Position numbers and translations under genes: made by a program. From the NCBI RefSeq assembly GCF_910577345.1, contig NZ_CAJTMT010000007.1:1-64000 (forward strand): 64,000 nucleotides of DNA, written 5' to 3'. This DNA comes from an uncultured Duncaniella sp. (GTDB taxonomy: Bacteria; Bacteroidota; Bacteroidia; Bacteroidales; Muribaculaceae). Numbering within the stretch: position 1 is the stretch's first letter; the number at the start of each line of letters is the position of its first letter. Shown here piece by piece: positions 1 through 9,432 of the stretch. The notes below the pieces were generated by a model. It was not told the origin of the DNA, made no database searches, and saw only the letters and a program-made list of their open reading frames with translations.

Positions 1-2
1 AT

Positions 3-43
3 ACACAACAGGCCGGATGATGTCGTCATCCGGCCTGTTGTGT
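3..43. terminator. Hairpin terminator downstream of the PpiD-like gene
   Basis: A perfect 18-bp inverted repeat (3-20 with 26-43) closes a 5-nt loop. It lies 20 nt beyond the stop codon of the minus-strand chaperone gene. No clear U-tract follows, so terminator function is inferred from position and stem strength. Confidence 0.6.
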
Positions 44-63
44 AGGTGTTATAGTCGGGTCAA

Positions 64-2136
64 TTACTTGTAGAAAGTATTGATGTTGTTGGTCACTTTC
101 TTGTTGCCGAGGAGGATGCGGTCGAGTGAGTTCATCATTCGGGCTGCACCGCGCTGCTGGTTGTAGCGGATTGAGTTTTCCTCGAAGTCGTAGGGACGAC
201 CTTCGTTGTCAACTTCTGTAACCTGAAGAACAATCACGGAGTTGTTGGCCTGCATGGGACCTACGAGAGCACCCTTCTGAGCATTGGCAACCTTGCCCTG
301 CACAGCGCTTTCGCTCATACCGAGGCCGGGAACCATATACTGACCGAAGTTGACGGTAGTAGTGTCGACAGATACGCTCATGAGCTGTGCATAGCCTGCC
401 ACGTCCTTAGCCTTGCCTTCATAGTCAGCGAGAAGTTTGGCAGCCTTTTTGTCGTTGCGGGCCTGGGCTGCGAGGATGCTGTGGATTTGAGAATCTCTTG
501 CGGGAACAAAGCCACCGTCGTAGATGTCGTTGACAGCTACTGCGAGGAAACGACCGGTCTGGATGTCGCCGAACACGGGAGAAACATTACCCTTGCTTGC
601 ATCCATAACCCATGCCACTGCTGCGTGTGAGTCGTTGAGGTTGCCAATCATGGGTGAAGATGCGCTTACGGTAGCGGGGAAGGTTGTATAGCCTGCTTCC
701 TGAGCGTTCTCAGCGAACGACTTGGCATCCTTGTTCTCGTCGACATACTTGCGGAGAGCTGCATCGAGTTCGTTGATTGTAGCGTTGGAGGGTTCGGTGG
801 TGAATGTCACGGTAGCGAGGTCGTAGACAGTGACGGGAGCCTCACGCTCGGCGATGCGGAAGATGCGGCCACCTTCCGAGATGGTGTCGGGAGTGAAGTA
901 AACGCCTGTCGCACGGTCTGCGATAAGATCCTTGATAGTGGCTGCGTTGGCATCGAGAAGAGAAACTTCCATTGCCTTCTGTAACTGAGCCACGAGGGGC
1001 GAAGCGGCGATGCTGTCGAAAGAAGCGCCTGAGTTGAGTTTTGCGACGAGCGAGTCAATCTGAGCGCGTGTACCCTGCACAGCCATGAAGTCGAGCTTCA
1101 CGTTGGCCACTTCCTGATCTTTGCCGAGGAGCTTGGCGATGGTGTAGTCGTTACCGGCTTTGCTGACGAGGGCTGCACGGCCAACAGAGAGAGAATCGAG
1201 GGTTGCCTTGAGACGAGCCTGCTTGTCGATGTCGGTCTGAGTCACCTTGCGGCGGTCAGAAACGAATTCAGGCATTGTTGCGATACCCTGCATTTCGGGA
1301 TTGGCGTTGAGAGCCACGAGAGCGTCCTCAACTTTCTTCTGTCCTGCAAGCACATCAGCCTCGGAGGGCACGATGTTGACAGCGATATAGTTGACAGTGC
1401 GGGTGGGTTCGTCGAGGATGTAGCGGTTCTTCTCCTTGTTGTAGAGAGCGTTGATGTCGTTTTCGCTGACTTCAAACTCATCGTCCTTAAGTGAAGAGAA
1501 GTCCTTCTTGGCGTAGATGATGTGGGCGGTTGCAGCATTGTCGTCGTAGAGAGCCTTTGCATCAAGCTCGTTGGCTACGAGAGTTCCGGCGAAAAGATTC
1601 TGGAACTTCTGCTGGAGGAGCATACGCTCAACGTTCTTTTCAAGGTCAATCCAGTAGGCCTGGAGCTGCTGGGCCTGAGCCTGCTGCATACCGTATTTTG
1701 TGGGGTTGAAAGCCATATCGTGGGCAGTCTTTGCGTCGGGTACACCAAGTTGCTGCTGCACCATGCGGTCGACATACTGGGAGTTCTTTCCGACCATCAT
1801 GTCGGTGAGTTCCTGGTCAGTGACTGTGAGGCCGAGGTCCTTGACTTCCTGATCAAAGAGCTTCTCAGCAATCATGGCATTGAGCACCTGCTGCTGGAGC
1901 ACGGCGTTGTCCATGCGCTGGTTCTGGGCCTGAGCCTGCTGAGAGGCGTCCTGCACGCGGCGTTGGAATTCCTGAATGTCGATTTTGTTACCGTCGACTT
2001 TTGCAATGGTAGTGCCGGTGCCGAAAAGGGTGCGACCGGAAGTAAAGAAGTCACCGATGATAAAAGCCAGCAGACCGGCTCCCACGATGATGAGCAAGAG
2101 GGCAGACTTGCTACGGATTTTTTCTAATGTTGCCAT
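64..2136 (-). CDS. PpiD/SurA-like peptidylprolyl isomerase, membrane-anchored periplasmic chaperone
   Basis: A 690-residue protein with a short basic N-terminus, one membrane segment at about residues 12-30 (LLLIIVGAGLLAFIIGDFF) and a long periplasmic part. The region after the anchor (about 40-190, including the stretch from KVDGNKIDIQEFQRR onward) resembles the SurA/PpiD N-terminal chaperone domain. Residues from about 230 to 540 would hold the parvulin-type region, which is divergent here. Proteins of this family assist folding of secreted and outer-membrane proteins near the Sec translocon. The gene is monocistronic, with a hairpin just downstream and a TAnnTTTG promoter about 90 nt upstream. 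Family membership is well supported; isomerase activity is not shown by the sequence. Confidence 0.85.
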   Translation of the reverse strand: MATLEKIRSKSALLLIIVGAGLLAFIIGDFFTSGRTLFGTGTTIAKVDGNKIDIQEFQRRVQDASQQAQAQNQRMDNAVLQQQVLNAMIAEKLFDQEVKDLGLTVTDQELTDMMVGKNSQYVDRMVQQQLGVPDAKTAHDMAFNPTKYGMQQAQAQQLQAYWIDLEKNVERMLLQQKFQNLFAGTLVANELDAKALYDDNAATAHIIYAKKDFSSLKDDEFEVSENDINALYNKEKNRYILDEPTRTVNYIAVNIVPSEADVLAGQKKVEDALVALNANPEMQGIATMPEFVSDRRKVTQTDIDKQARLKATLDSLSVGRAALVSKAGNDYTIAKLLGKDQEVANVKLDFMAVQGTRAQIDSLVAKLNSGASFDSIAASPLVAQLQKAMEVSLLDANAATIKDLIADRATGVYFTPDTISEGGRIFRIAEREAPVTVYDLATVTFTTEPSNATINELDAALRKYVDENKDAKSFAENAQEAGYTTFPATVSASSPMIGNLNDSHAAVAWVMDASKGNVSPVFGDIQTGRFLAVAVNDIYDGGFVPARDSQIHSILAAQARNDKKAAKLLADYEGKAKDVAGYAQLMSVSVDTTTVNFGQYMVPGLGMSESAVQGKVANAQKGALVGPMQANNSVIVLQVTEVDNEGRPYDFEENSIRYNQQRGAARMMNSLDRILLGNKKVTNNINTFYK

Positions 2137-2443
2137 TTATGTTTAGATGATTTTGATTTTAAGGGTTAAGTAATGTCAATAGCCGTCGAAATGCCCACAT
2201 ATAGCTGAGGCTACGCGGAATTAACGCACAAAAGTAGTATAAATTCCATTTAATTCAAAATGAACTGATTGAAAATCATGGTATGTGGTGGGAAAAATGC
2301 GTGAAAAATTACAAAAAAATGCCAATCAGATGTGTAATAATCTTTCACGCACCCGCGTTTTCCAATTATATGTAGGGATGTCCATGTTTTTCCGGACCTA
2401 TCCTTACGGTATGCTTGACAATAACTAAAAAATCTGACAGACC
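2137..2443. other. Divergent intergenic region
   Basis: This 307-nt gap separates the divergent PpiD-like and SGNH hydrolase genes. It holds the PpiD promoter at 2229-2259. I see no clear promoter for the SGNH gene, no RNA gene and no long palindrome. Confidence 0.5.
2229..2259 (-). promoter_or_regulatory. Bacteroidetes-type promoter of the PpiD-like gene
   Basis: On the minus strand, TACTTTTG (2236-2229) matches the -7 consensus TAnnTTTG. A TTTG (2259-2256) lies 19 nt upstream as the -33 element. The leader would be about 85 nt. Confidence 0.6.
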
Positions 2444-3145
2444 ATGCGCAAAACGCTTGTTTTATTCATTGCATTTATCTCAATTCTGACTTTCTCGGCT
2501 ACGGCTGTGGCTCCGAAAGCAGGCGTTTCAATTCTCGGTGATTCCTATTCCACTTTCGAGGGACATGTTACGCCCGACACGAACTATGTGTGGTATTTCA
2601 AGGCTGCGAAGCCCGGCCGCACGGATGTCGACAAGGTCAGTCAGACATGGTGGCATCAACTGATTCGCGACAAGGGGCTGCGCCTTGTGGTCAACAATTC
2701 ATTTTCCGGTGCGACAATCTGCAACCGTGGCTACAGGGGGGATGACTACTCGGATCGTTCGTTCCTTACCCGTGTCAAGGAACTTGGTTCGCCTGAGATA
2801 ATATTGGTTTTCGGTGGCACCAACGACTCTTGGGCAGGAGTTGAAGTAGGGGAGTACCTTGATGAAAACGGCAAGACTGCCGACGGTTCCGCTCCTGACC
2901 TCTACACCTTCCGTCCGGCTCTCGACATCATGCTCTCGACCATGAAGGACTATTATCCGGGTGCCGACATCTATTTCATTGTCAATTCGGAACTTCGTCC
3001 GGAAATCACGGAGTCGATTGTGACTCTCTGCGGCCGTCACGGTATCGAGACCGTAATGCTTGAGAATATCGACAAGCAGTCCAACCATCCCTCAGTCAAA
3101 GGCATGGCCGAAATCGCCCGTCAGGTCGGGGCAAAGCTGAAATAA
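2444..3145 (+). CDS. Secreted SGNH/GDSL-family hydrolase
   Basis: A 233-residue protein with a signal peptide (about 1-22). SGNH block I is visible as LGDSYS (about residues 31-36) with the catalytic Ser, block III as GGTNDSW (about 125-131) with the Asn, and the C-terminal NHPSVKGM has the His of block V in place of the usual DxxH. Such proteins are lipases, esterases or carbohydrate deacetylases. Nothing here fixes the substrate. It stands alone, convergent with the next operon across a palindrome (3251-3309). Confidence 0.8.
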   Translation: MRKTLVLFIAFISILTFSATAVAPKAGVSILGDSYSTFEGHVTPDTNYVWYFKAAKPGRTDVDKVSQTWWHQLIRDKGLRLVVNNSFSGATICNRGYRGDDYSDRSFLTRVKELGSPEIILVFGGTNDSWAGVEVGEYLDENGKTADGSAPDLYTFRPALDIMLSTMKDYYPGADIYFIVNSELRPEITESIVTLCGRHGIETVMLENIDKQSNHPSVKGMAEIARQVGAKLK

Positions 3146-3250
3146 CGGATCAATCCGAAAATCAGGTTCTTGTGCGATAAAAATAGATACAAAAGAACAA
3201 AAATAGACAAAAGCAACAGAAGTGTAATGAAATAACAGCTTTTGGATAGT

Positions 3251-3309
3251 AAAATAACAGAGGGAACGGCAAATCTGTCCTATAGATTTGCCGTTCCTTC
3301 CGTTATTTT
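3251..3309. repeat. Intergenic palindrome a, between convergent genes
   Basis: Arms 3251-3276 and 3284-3309 (26 nt) pair with two mismatches around a 7-nt loop. The left arm reads AAAATAACAGAG and onward, sharing the AATAACAGA word with the other intergenic palindromes of this window. It lies between the 3' ends of the SGNH and alpha/beta hydrolase genes and may serve as a two-way terminator. Confidence 0.75.
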
Positions 3310-3325
3310 GTCTCTTCTTTAGAGC

Positions 3326-4363
3326 TTATTTCTTTTTGAACATTCCGTCGAGCCATTTGGTGATGGCTGTGAGGGTTTCGGGGGAGATGTCTTCCGCAAT
3401 AGTGGCGTATTCCTGCACAAGCCCTGTCTTGCAGCGCTGGAAGAGATGATTGTGGCCACTCATGAGTTTTGTGAAAACTCCGGGGTTGAGTTCGGAGATG
3501 GTGGTGAGATTTTCGGGCAGTACCTGAGTGTCCATGTCGCCGTTGAGGGCAAGCCAGGGTTTGTTGACGGCAGTGATGTCGGCCGCGGGGTTGTAGCGGA
3601 GCATCTCGCGGTACCACGGTGAGGTGACAATCTTTATCTGTGTCTGTAACTGCTCTTGGACAGCGGGCAGGTTGGCCGTCTCGCCAAGGCTTTGGGCCAT
3701 TGTCATGTAGATGGCAGTATAGGCTTGGGACTCAGGTAACTGGGATTTCGCAATGTCGAGGATTGAACGCTGAAGGTTCTCACCGTCCCATCGGCCTGTC
3801 ATCTTGGTTGCCATTGCGCGTGCCTGCGACATGATGATTGAGTCGCCTTCCCATGCGGGAGCGCCGAGAGTGACAATGAATTCGCATTTCGGATTGTGGG
3901 CGGCCAGCCGGATGGCTATTGTGCCTCCTTCGGAATGGCCTATGACTCCGACCGGGATTTTGGAGAAGCAGGAGTCCATGTAGGTGAGTCCTGCCGCGAT
4001 GTCACGGACGAAATCAGTTGTGGTTGCCAAGGCGAAATCTCCTTCGCTCTCCCCTGCTCCGCGGTCGTCCATGCGCAGGACGGCATAGCCGTTGGCTGTC
4101 AGATGGTCCGCGATGGTCTTGAATGGTTTGTGACCCATGATTTCCTCGTCGCGGTTCTGCTTCCCGCTTCCGGTGGCCATCACCAAGGCAGCTTTGGGCG
4201 TAATGCTGTCGGGAACGGTGAGGGTGCCTGCGAGAGTGATGCCGTCGTTATGGTTGCGTATTCTCACCTCCTTGTCGGATGCGAGCGTTGCAAGCGGAGC
4301 TGTGACGGCGATTGAGATTGCGGCTATTGATTTCAGGAGTCCGGTAATCATGGCTGGTTGCAT
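3326..4363 (-). CDS. Secreted alpha/beta hydrolase
   Basis: A 345-residue protein with a signal peptide (about 1-28). It has the alpha/beta-hydrolase core: VMATGSGKQNRDEE near the oxyanion region, the nucleophile elbow GHSEG (about 142-146), and a late His in MSGHNHLF as the probable catalytic base. It resembles serine aminopeptidase-S33/esterase-type hydrolases of Bacteroidetes. It is the last gene of a five-gene minus-strand cluster with gaps of 28-37 nt, so it is probably co-transcribed with the DUF3078 gene. The substrate is unknown. Confidence 0.8.
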   Translation of the reverse strand: MQPAMITGLLKSIAAISIAVTAPLATLASDKEVRIRNHNDGITLAGTLTVPDSITPKAALVMATGSGKQNRDEEIMGHKPFKTIADHLTANGYAVLRMDDRGAGESEGDFALATTTDFVRDIAAGLTYMDSCFSKIPVGVIGHSEGGTIAIRLAAHNPKCEFIVTLGAPAWEGDSIIMSQARAMATKMTGRWDGENLQRSILDIAKSQLPESQAYTAIYMTMAQSLGETANLPAVQEQLQTQIKIVTSPWYREMLRYNPAADITAVNKPWLALNGDMDTQVLPENLTTISELNPGVFTKLMSGHNHLFQRCKTGLVQEYATIAEDISPETLTAITKWLDGMFKKK

Positions 4364-4391
4364 TTGTGGGCGGAATTATGATGGGAGGAGG

Positions 4392-4727
4392 TCAGTCCTC
4401 GATGATGTTCGTTCCGGTCTTGCGCTTGCGGTTGGGATTGGCAGGGAACCATCCGCGTGCCACACGCTTTTCCTGCTCGAATATCTCGCCTATGGTCCAG
4501 AACGATGAGAAGGAGAATACGCCGAGGAGCGACGACCAGAAAACGTCGTCGACCATGAGGGTGCCACCTATCCCGAGGAGCCCCAGGATGAGGAACCACC
4601 ACCAGCAGCGTGTCCCGAAGTAGTATTCACATTTTATGGTGACAGGATGGAAGATACCAATGATGAGAAAGGTGCAGATGCCTATTGCGAGGCCGAGAAG
4701 ATGATGTTGTGAGAGGATTTCGCTCAT
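4392..4727 (-). CDS. DUF4491-like small membrane protein
   Basis: A 111-residue protein with three hydrophobic stretches (about 10-30, 42-60 and 62-80) and a basic C-terminal tail. The pattern LAIGICTFLIIGIFHPVTIK followed by YYFGTRCWWWF matches my memory of the DUF4491 family, conserved in Bacteroidetes and of unknown function. It is the fourth gene of the cluster, 31 nt after the preceding stop. Confidence 0.75.
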   Translation of the reverse strand: MSEILSQHHLLGLAIGICTFLIIGIFHPVTIKCEYYFGTRCWWWFLILGLLGIGGTLMVDDVFWSSLLGVFSFSSFWTIGEIFEQEKRVARGWFPANPNRKRKTGTNIIED

Positions 4728-4758
4728 AGTTTCGGATATGTCGGATTGCGTTGTAGAA

Positions 4759-5286
4759 TTACTTTTGTTTGGAATCGTTTGATGGTGTGACGTAGGAGAT
4801 GACTGTACAGCTCACTTTATAGGGTGTGACATTGTCCACTCTTGGCTTTCGTCCCTTGTGGTAATAAAAGGAGTTCTGCCTGTCCCACGACGGAAACTCT
4901 ATCCGGCGTGTGGTTCCGGCCGGGATGTCGGCGCGGATTTCACGGACAGTCTCGTGGAGCATACGCCCGGTCATGTCGGAGTAGGTCAGACGGATTTCGA
5001 GCGCAGTTATCTCGTGGGGAAGCCTGTTGTCGACAAAGAGGCTCTCCTTGCGTGAATTCAGAGGCTTGTCATAGCCGGAGAGGCGGATGTCGGACTGCGA
5101 TGAGGGCCGGATGGTGTCGAACATAACGATGGTATCCATCTGTGGTTTCATCTGTTGTTGACCCGTGTTGAGTCCGGTTTTTGTCCGCAATTTTCCGCGC
5201 AGAGTTTTCTCGGCGTGGCTCTCCGGTGCCGTCAGCAGGAGTGAGGCTAAGAGAATAATGAGCAAATGCGGACGAAAGTTTTGCAT
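4759..5286 (-). CDS. Hypothetical secreted protein
   Basis: A 175-residue protein with a signal peptide (about 1-25, cleavage near SHA-EKT). The mature part is rich in Thr and Arg and has short beta-like stretches (EITALEIRLTYSDM, TRRIEFPSWD), which suggest a small beta-sandwich, but I recognise no family. It is the third gene of the cluster, 37 nt after the preceding gene. Its role is unknown. Confidence 0.6.
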   Translation of the reverse strand: MQNFRPHLLIILLASLLLTAPESHAEKTLRGKLRTKTGLNTGQQQMKPQMDTIVMFDTIRPSSQSDIRLSGYDKPLNSRKESLFVDNRLPHEITALEIRLTYSDMTGRMLHETVREIRADIPAGTTRRIEFPSWDRQNSFYYHKGRKPRVDNVTPYKVSCTVISYVTPSNDSKQK

Positions 5287-5323
5287 CGTTGCAATATTTT
5301 TTTGTCGTTAAGTACGAAAATAA

Positions 5324-5971
5324 TCAGAGGTAGCGCGGTTCTGCAGGGATTGCAGGAGCAGGAAACACTCTCAGACAGCCGTCGATGTTGCCCGGGCTCT
5401 TTTCCCGTCGGCTGATGAGTCGGCTGTACATGTAGGGTAGGAGTCTCCACCAGTTGAAGCGAAGCGATGACCCGTAGCGCGCGATGACCAAGCGGCTGTC
5501 GCTGTCGCTGAGTGTCAGTGTACAGGTTTTCGGGGAGTGGAGTGTCGTGGCGGCATCCGTGCGCCCTGTGTATATCCGAGCATCGTAGACACCGCGTTTG
5601 GCCGTAGGGGAGAGGTAGCCCATGACGGTTCCCGGACGCAGTGACAGGTCGGCGGCATTGACGATGACCATGCGGTAGACCATTGTTCCTGCCTCGTCGG
5701 GCGATAGCTCACGGCTGTCGTCGCGCTCGATTGCCATCAGTGTCCCTTCTGCTGCAAAACGCCACAGTCCTTCGATTGAGTGGAGCGGCATTGCCTCCAT
5801 GCGCTCCGTGACCACAGCAGCATTGTCATAACCAGTAAGTGTCAGTGACATTGCAGGCACATTGTCGAGAGCTTTAGCCTCTATCCCCTTCGGAGCCGCT
5901 TGCGCGGATTCCGCCGGAAGACTGAGGGTGAGTATGAGCAGTATGGTGAGGCTGAGGAGATTACGCGTCAT
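5324..5971 (-). CDS. Hypothetical secreted protein
   Basis: A 215-residue protein with a signal peptide (about 1-25, ending AQA). The mature part opens with GIEAKALDNVPAMSLTLTGYD and has no family motif that I recognise. Basic residues are frequent near the C-terminus (YSRLISRREK). It lies 36 nt after the DUF3078 gene and 37 nt before another secreted protein, so the three probably work on or in the envelope together. The function is unknown. Confidence 0.6.
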   Translation of the reverse strand: MTRNLLSLTILLILTLSLPAESAQAAPKGIEAKALDNVPAMSLTLTGYDNAAVVTERMEAMPLHSIEGLWRFAAEGTLMAIERDDSRELSPDEAGTMVYRMVIVNAADLSLRPGTVMGYLSPTAKRGVYDARIYTGRTDAATTLHSPKTCTLTLSDSDSRLVIARYGSSLRFNWWRLLPYMYSRLISRREKSPGNIDGCLRVFPAPAIPAEPRYL

Positions 5972-6007
5972 GACGGGAGAGGAGTGGGAGAGAGGTCGGA
6001 ATAAGGG

Positions 6008-7408
6008 TTAGATGGATGAGAATTTATAGGCAAATCCGAACGAAAGGATTTCCTTGAGCTGGAATTTATGCCAGTCTTCGTCGTCACATGCCGGAGTTGT
6101 GGTGTCGTAGCGCATGTGGACGTAGATCTGGGTCGAGAGGAAACGGTTGATGTTGAACGACAGCGTGTTTTCCCAGTCGCCATAAGCGTAGTCGTAGTTG
6201 GTGAAGACAAATAGACGCGAACGGAGGTTGATGTTGTCGGAGATTGCCCAATAGAGCTTGCCCTCGGCATTGGAACCGTATTGGCTGACGGTCTTGTGGC
6301 CCTCCTTGATTCCGTAGGACGTCTCGTTCATCTTCCGGTCTATACATGTCTTCATGTTCCATGAGAAGGGGGAGATTGAGGCATCCATGGTGAAGGTCTT
6401 TTTGGCGTTGGCATAGTTGTAGGTCATACCGACACCGACGTTGAGTTCACCGGGAGAGAGGAAGGCACCCTTGAGGTCGTGGGTGTTGGACTTGAAGTTG
6501 CGGAGGAACTGTGTCTTGAACGATACGTTGGTCGAATAGTACCAGTATTTCGAAGCCTTGTAACCTGCAAGAAGGTTCCACTGGAAGAGGTCTTCCGAAA
6601 TCGAGTAGTTGCGGAGCGAATCGTTGGGGGCGTCGTTCATGCCGAGCTTGTACTGGAATGTTGTCTCGAAGAGGAACTTCTTGTGGAAAGCCGGGTTGAG
6701 CTTGACATTATAGAAGAGGTTGACGAGGACGTTGATGTTGTTGTTACCGCCCTGATACCAGTTTGGCGAGACGTAGGCTTGCGAGAACTGGACTGAGCTG
6801 TTGAAGGTGCGCAGCCAGTGGCGACGGTTGAAAGTCACTTCCATCTGCTGTTTCGGAGCCTCCTTCACGGGGAGTTCGGCTATCACGATTTTTGCGGTCT
6901 CGGGGTCGACCGTAGCTTCGAATTTACGCGGAGGTTCGGGGAGACGTGCCTCGTCGAAGCGGACCGATTCGGGACAATTCACGATGAACGACTGCTTCGC
7001 ACGGCGCATGAGGTTGTTGTGGTAGTCATCAGTGACAAGCCAGCCATAGATGGGGTCGTTGAGCGACCTCGATTCTCCGGCCTTGGGGAGACGGATGGAA
7101 TCGAGAAGCTGGAAGGAGTCGAAAACCACCGGACGGAAGTAGTAGGGCTGGAGAGGGGTGGTCGGGACATATTTTGTTCTCAGGAGGCTGTCGGTCGAAA
7201 GAGCGATGATTGTATCCTTGGTTTCTCCATCGTTGGCAGGCAGATAGCGGAGCAGTTTGGCAACGACAGCCGAATCGGTCAGCTCCATCTTGTAGTTATA
7301 GATGTCAGCCCGTGTCGAGGAGGTTCCGAAAAGGGAACTTGTCTGTCCGAGGCTTTGAGCGAGTCCTAAAACAGTAAGAAATAAACCTGATAGAAATGTC
7401 CTGAACAT
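6008..7408 (-). CDS. DUF3078 outer-membrane protein
   Basis: A 466-residue protein with a signal peptide (about 1-21). The C-terminal part from about residue 195 has the DUF3078 pattern: HWLRTFNSSVQFSQAYVSPN, WYQGGNNNINVLVNLFYNVK, then alternating aromatic beta-strands ending FGFAYKFSSI, as in an outer-membrane barrel. The N-terminal 190 residues are a less conserved periplasmic or plug-like region. It is the first gene of a five-gene cluster and has its own TAnnTTTG promoter. The function of DUF3078 is not established. Confidence 0.85.
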   Translation of the reverse strand: MFRTFLSGLFLTVLGLAQSLGQTSSLFGTSSTRADIYNYKMELTDSAVVAKLLRYLPANDGETKDTIIALSTDSLLRTKYVPTTPLQPYYFRPVVFDSFQLLDSIRLPKAGESRSLNDPIYGWLVTDDYHNNLMRRAKQSFIVNCPESVRFDEARLPEPPRKFEATVDPETAKIVIAELPVKEAPKQQMEVTFNRRHWLRTFNSSVQFSQAYVSPNWYQGGNNNINVLVNLFYNVKLNPAFHKKFLFETTFQYKLGMNDAPNDSLRNYSISEDLFQWNLLAGYKASKYWYYSTNVSFKTQFLRNFKSNTHDLKGAFLSPGELNVGVGMTYNYANAKKTFTMDASISPFSWNMKTCIDRKMNETSYGIKEGHKTVSQYGSNAEGKLYWAISDNINLRSRLFVFTNYDYAYGDWENTLSFNINRFLSTQIYVHMRYDTTTPACDDEDWHKFQLKEILSFGFAYKFSSI

Positions 7409-7489
7409 AATGAATTGGTGGTGAATCCTGAAAATGAATTAATAAACGGCCAACGGAAAGGGCCTGAAAACCCAAATTGTTATAATGTG

Positions 7490-7521
7490 CAAAATTACAC
7501 AAAAAATCCCTTAGCAACAAA
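7490..7521 (-). promoter_or_regulatory. Promoter of the DUF3078 cluster
   Basis: On the minus strand, TAATTTTG (7497-7490) is the -7 element and TTTG (7521-7518) lies 20 nt upstream. The leader would be about 75 nt and the transcript could cover all five genes down to 3326. Confidence 0.6.
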
Positions 7522-7595
7522 AATAATGTCCAAACTTTCGTCGCTTTTTCCTGCAAAGGGGTAAGATTCAAGGTTTGAAGTGGCCATTGACAAGC

Positions 7596-7626
7596 AAGGC
7601 CGCAGTCAGGGGTTGACTGCGGCCTT
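7596..7626. terminator. GC-rich hairpin downstream of the FadL-like gene
   Basis: A perfect 13-bp inverted repeat (7596-7608 with 7614-7626) with a 5-nt loop lies 110 nt beyond the stop of the minus-strand porin gene. No strong U-tract follows, so the terminator call is by position. Confidence 0.5.
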
Positions 7627-7735
7627 GGTGGTCAGGTTTGGTAAGGAAAGAAATTGTACCTATCTTACTGTGTGGGGATATTGGTTTGTCTTATTCCCTT
7701 AGATTATGATTTAGAGCTGATTATGACAGTGTTTA

Positions 7736-9175
7736 TCAGAAGCTGTAGCTGATGCCTATCGAGGGGATGAAGGCATGGAGCTTATAGTCGGCTGTGAATG
7801 TGCCGGTGGGTTTGAAGCCTGCTTGTTTGATTGCAGCCGATACTGCTTGCATGGATGCAGGTGCATTTGCTCCGAGCGCATCAATCTGGGCAGCTTTACC
7901 GAGCATCGTTTTGCCGAGAAGGTCGTCATATTCGCATGATACGCCATCTACACCAAGTCCGGCAACATACATGAACGCTAAATCAATAGACATGTTTGGA
8001 ATTGGACGGAATGACAAACCGATAGTCGGTTCAACCTTTGTCATGCCAGGAGTCTCGGGATTGTAGTATTTGTCGTTGACGGGCGATGTGTCTACCATGA
8101 GTCCAAGACGAGCATCAAAACGGTTGGTGATTGCATATTGTGCGCCAATAGAGTAGCACCAAGAGTTTTTGTAGCTTTTCTTTATGTGCTGATCGTAGTC
8201 ACGGAGCTGTTCGGCAAGGAATTCAACATCAAGTTGTTTGTACGCGTGCCACCCAGTCAGTCTGGCATCGAATGCAAGTGTTAGCCTGTCAACAGGTTTA
8301 TATGATACACCGAGACCCAATACCCACGGTGCGGGCATTTCGGCTTTAAAGTTAGCGGCATTTATAAGGTCAAGGGTCTCGCCCAATGCAGTCTGTGAGG
8401 TTTCATTTGCGTATGTAACGCTTGCATCCCCTGCCTTGACTTTCATCTTCATTTGTGAGCGGTAGCTGGCACCGATGGTCAGTTGATCGGTTATATTATA
8501 CATTGCGCCGATATTGAACCCTACTACCATGTCAGCTTTACCGTTGAGGTTTACTGATGCGGGAGTAGTTGTTCCGAACGGTTGCGCGTTGGCTAAGTTA
8601 GGGTTAAGCATTTTAAAGAATGGGAGAGCGCGGTCAAATGTCGCTGCTGTCACAAGACCCTTGTTGAGGTCTACGGTGCCCCACGAGATCATGGCACCGG
8701 CTCCGATGGAGAATTTCGGGGTGATGGCCCAGACGAGTGTCGGCTGGATGGTGAAAACCTTCAGGTTGACGTTCTGGTTGAGGACAGCACCGGGCCAGTT
8801 GTCGGTCCAGTTGATTGATGAGCCGTAGGGAGTATAGAAGGAGATACCACCCTTCAAGTTGTCATAGATAGAGAATGCGGCGTGTACGCCGATGGGGGTA
8901 GAGACACCGTTGTCGGTTGTATAGTCAACTCCATCGACGGTTGCGGTGCATGTGGGCATGATGCCTGTCACAGATCCGGAAAGGTCGAGGGTCTTGTCCA
9001 TGTAGGCCATGCCGGCGGGGTTGAAGAACATGCTTTCAGCTCCGAGCTTGAGGGCGATGCCTGTGTGTCCCATGCCGATTTGCTTAGCCGATAACGAGTT
9101 GATTTGATAACCTTCGGCCATTGATGTGCCGCAGACGGCAGCTACCGTCATGGCCGAGATAAGGAATTTCTTCAT
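7736..9175 (-). CDS. FadL/OmpP1/TodX-family outer-membrane transporter
   Basis: A 479-residue protein with a signal peptide (about 1-20, ASMA-EGY type). The mature N-terminus reads GYQINSLSAKQIGMGHTG, then ESMFFNPAGMAYM, which is the FadL hallmark NPA region. The rest alternates as beta-strands and ends with GISYSF, the terminal aromatic of outer-membrane barrels. The family passes long-chain fatty acids or other hydrophobic molecules through a lateral opening in the barrel. It is monocistronic. The substrate is not evident. Confidence 0.9.
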   Translation of the reverse strand: MKKFLISAMTVAAVCGTSMAEGYQINSLSAKQIGMGHTGIALKLGAESMFFNPAGMAYMDKTLDLSGSVTGIMPTCTATVDGVDYTTDNGVSTPIGVHAAFSIYDNLKGGISFYTPYGSSINWTDNWPGAVLNQNVNLKVFTIQPTLVWAITPKFSIGAGAMISWGTVDLNKGLVTAATFDRALPFFKMLNPNLANAQPFGTTTPASVNLNGKADMVVGFNIGAMYNITDQLTIGASYRSQMKMKVKAGDASVTYANETSQTALGETLDLINAANFKAEMPAPWVLGLGVSYKPVDRLTLAFDARLTGWHAYKQLDVEFLAEQLRDYDQHIKKSYKNSWCYSIGAQYAITNRFDARLGLMVDTSPVNDKYYNPETPGMTKVEPTIGLSFRPIPNMSIDLAFMYVAGLGVDGVSCEYDDLLGKTMLGKAAQIDALGANAPASMQAVSAAIKQAGFKPTGTFTADYKLHAFIPSIGISYSF

Positions 9176-9267
9176 AGATAGAAATGTTAATGATTGGTGA
9201 CAAAGGCAGTTGCGTCAGCGCAAGGTCTTTGTCGGGTGAGAATCTTTATATAAGAAAAAATCGAGCG

Positions 9268-9299
9268 CAAAGGTAGCCCTAAGCCCCGACATACCCAAA
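9268..9299 (-). promoter_or_regulatory. Promoter of the FadL-like gene
   Basis: On the minus strand, TACCTTTG (9275-9268) matches TAnnTTTG and TTTG (9299-9296) lies 20 nt upstream. The leader is about 85 nt. Confidence 0.65.
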
Positions 9300-9432
9300 T
9301 TAAATCACACTTTTTAACAGAAAAATTTTACTAAAACTCATTTTTATTGGTCTGAAACTCTCGTATGTATTGTTGCAGTTCAGCTTCCAGACCGTGGATT
9401 CCAGCTTGAAATGAGCAATGAGGGGTGGCATA

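Noticed and set aside
1522..2127. A 201-codon plus-strand frame opposite the PpiD-like gene
   Set aside because: Antisense shadow of a well-supported gene, no own signals.
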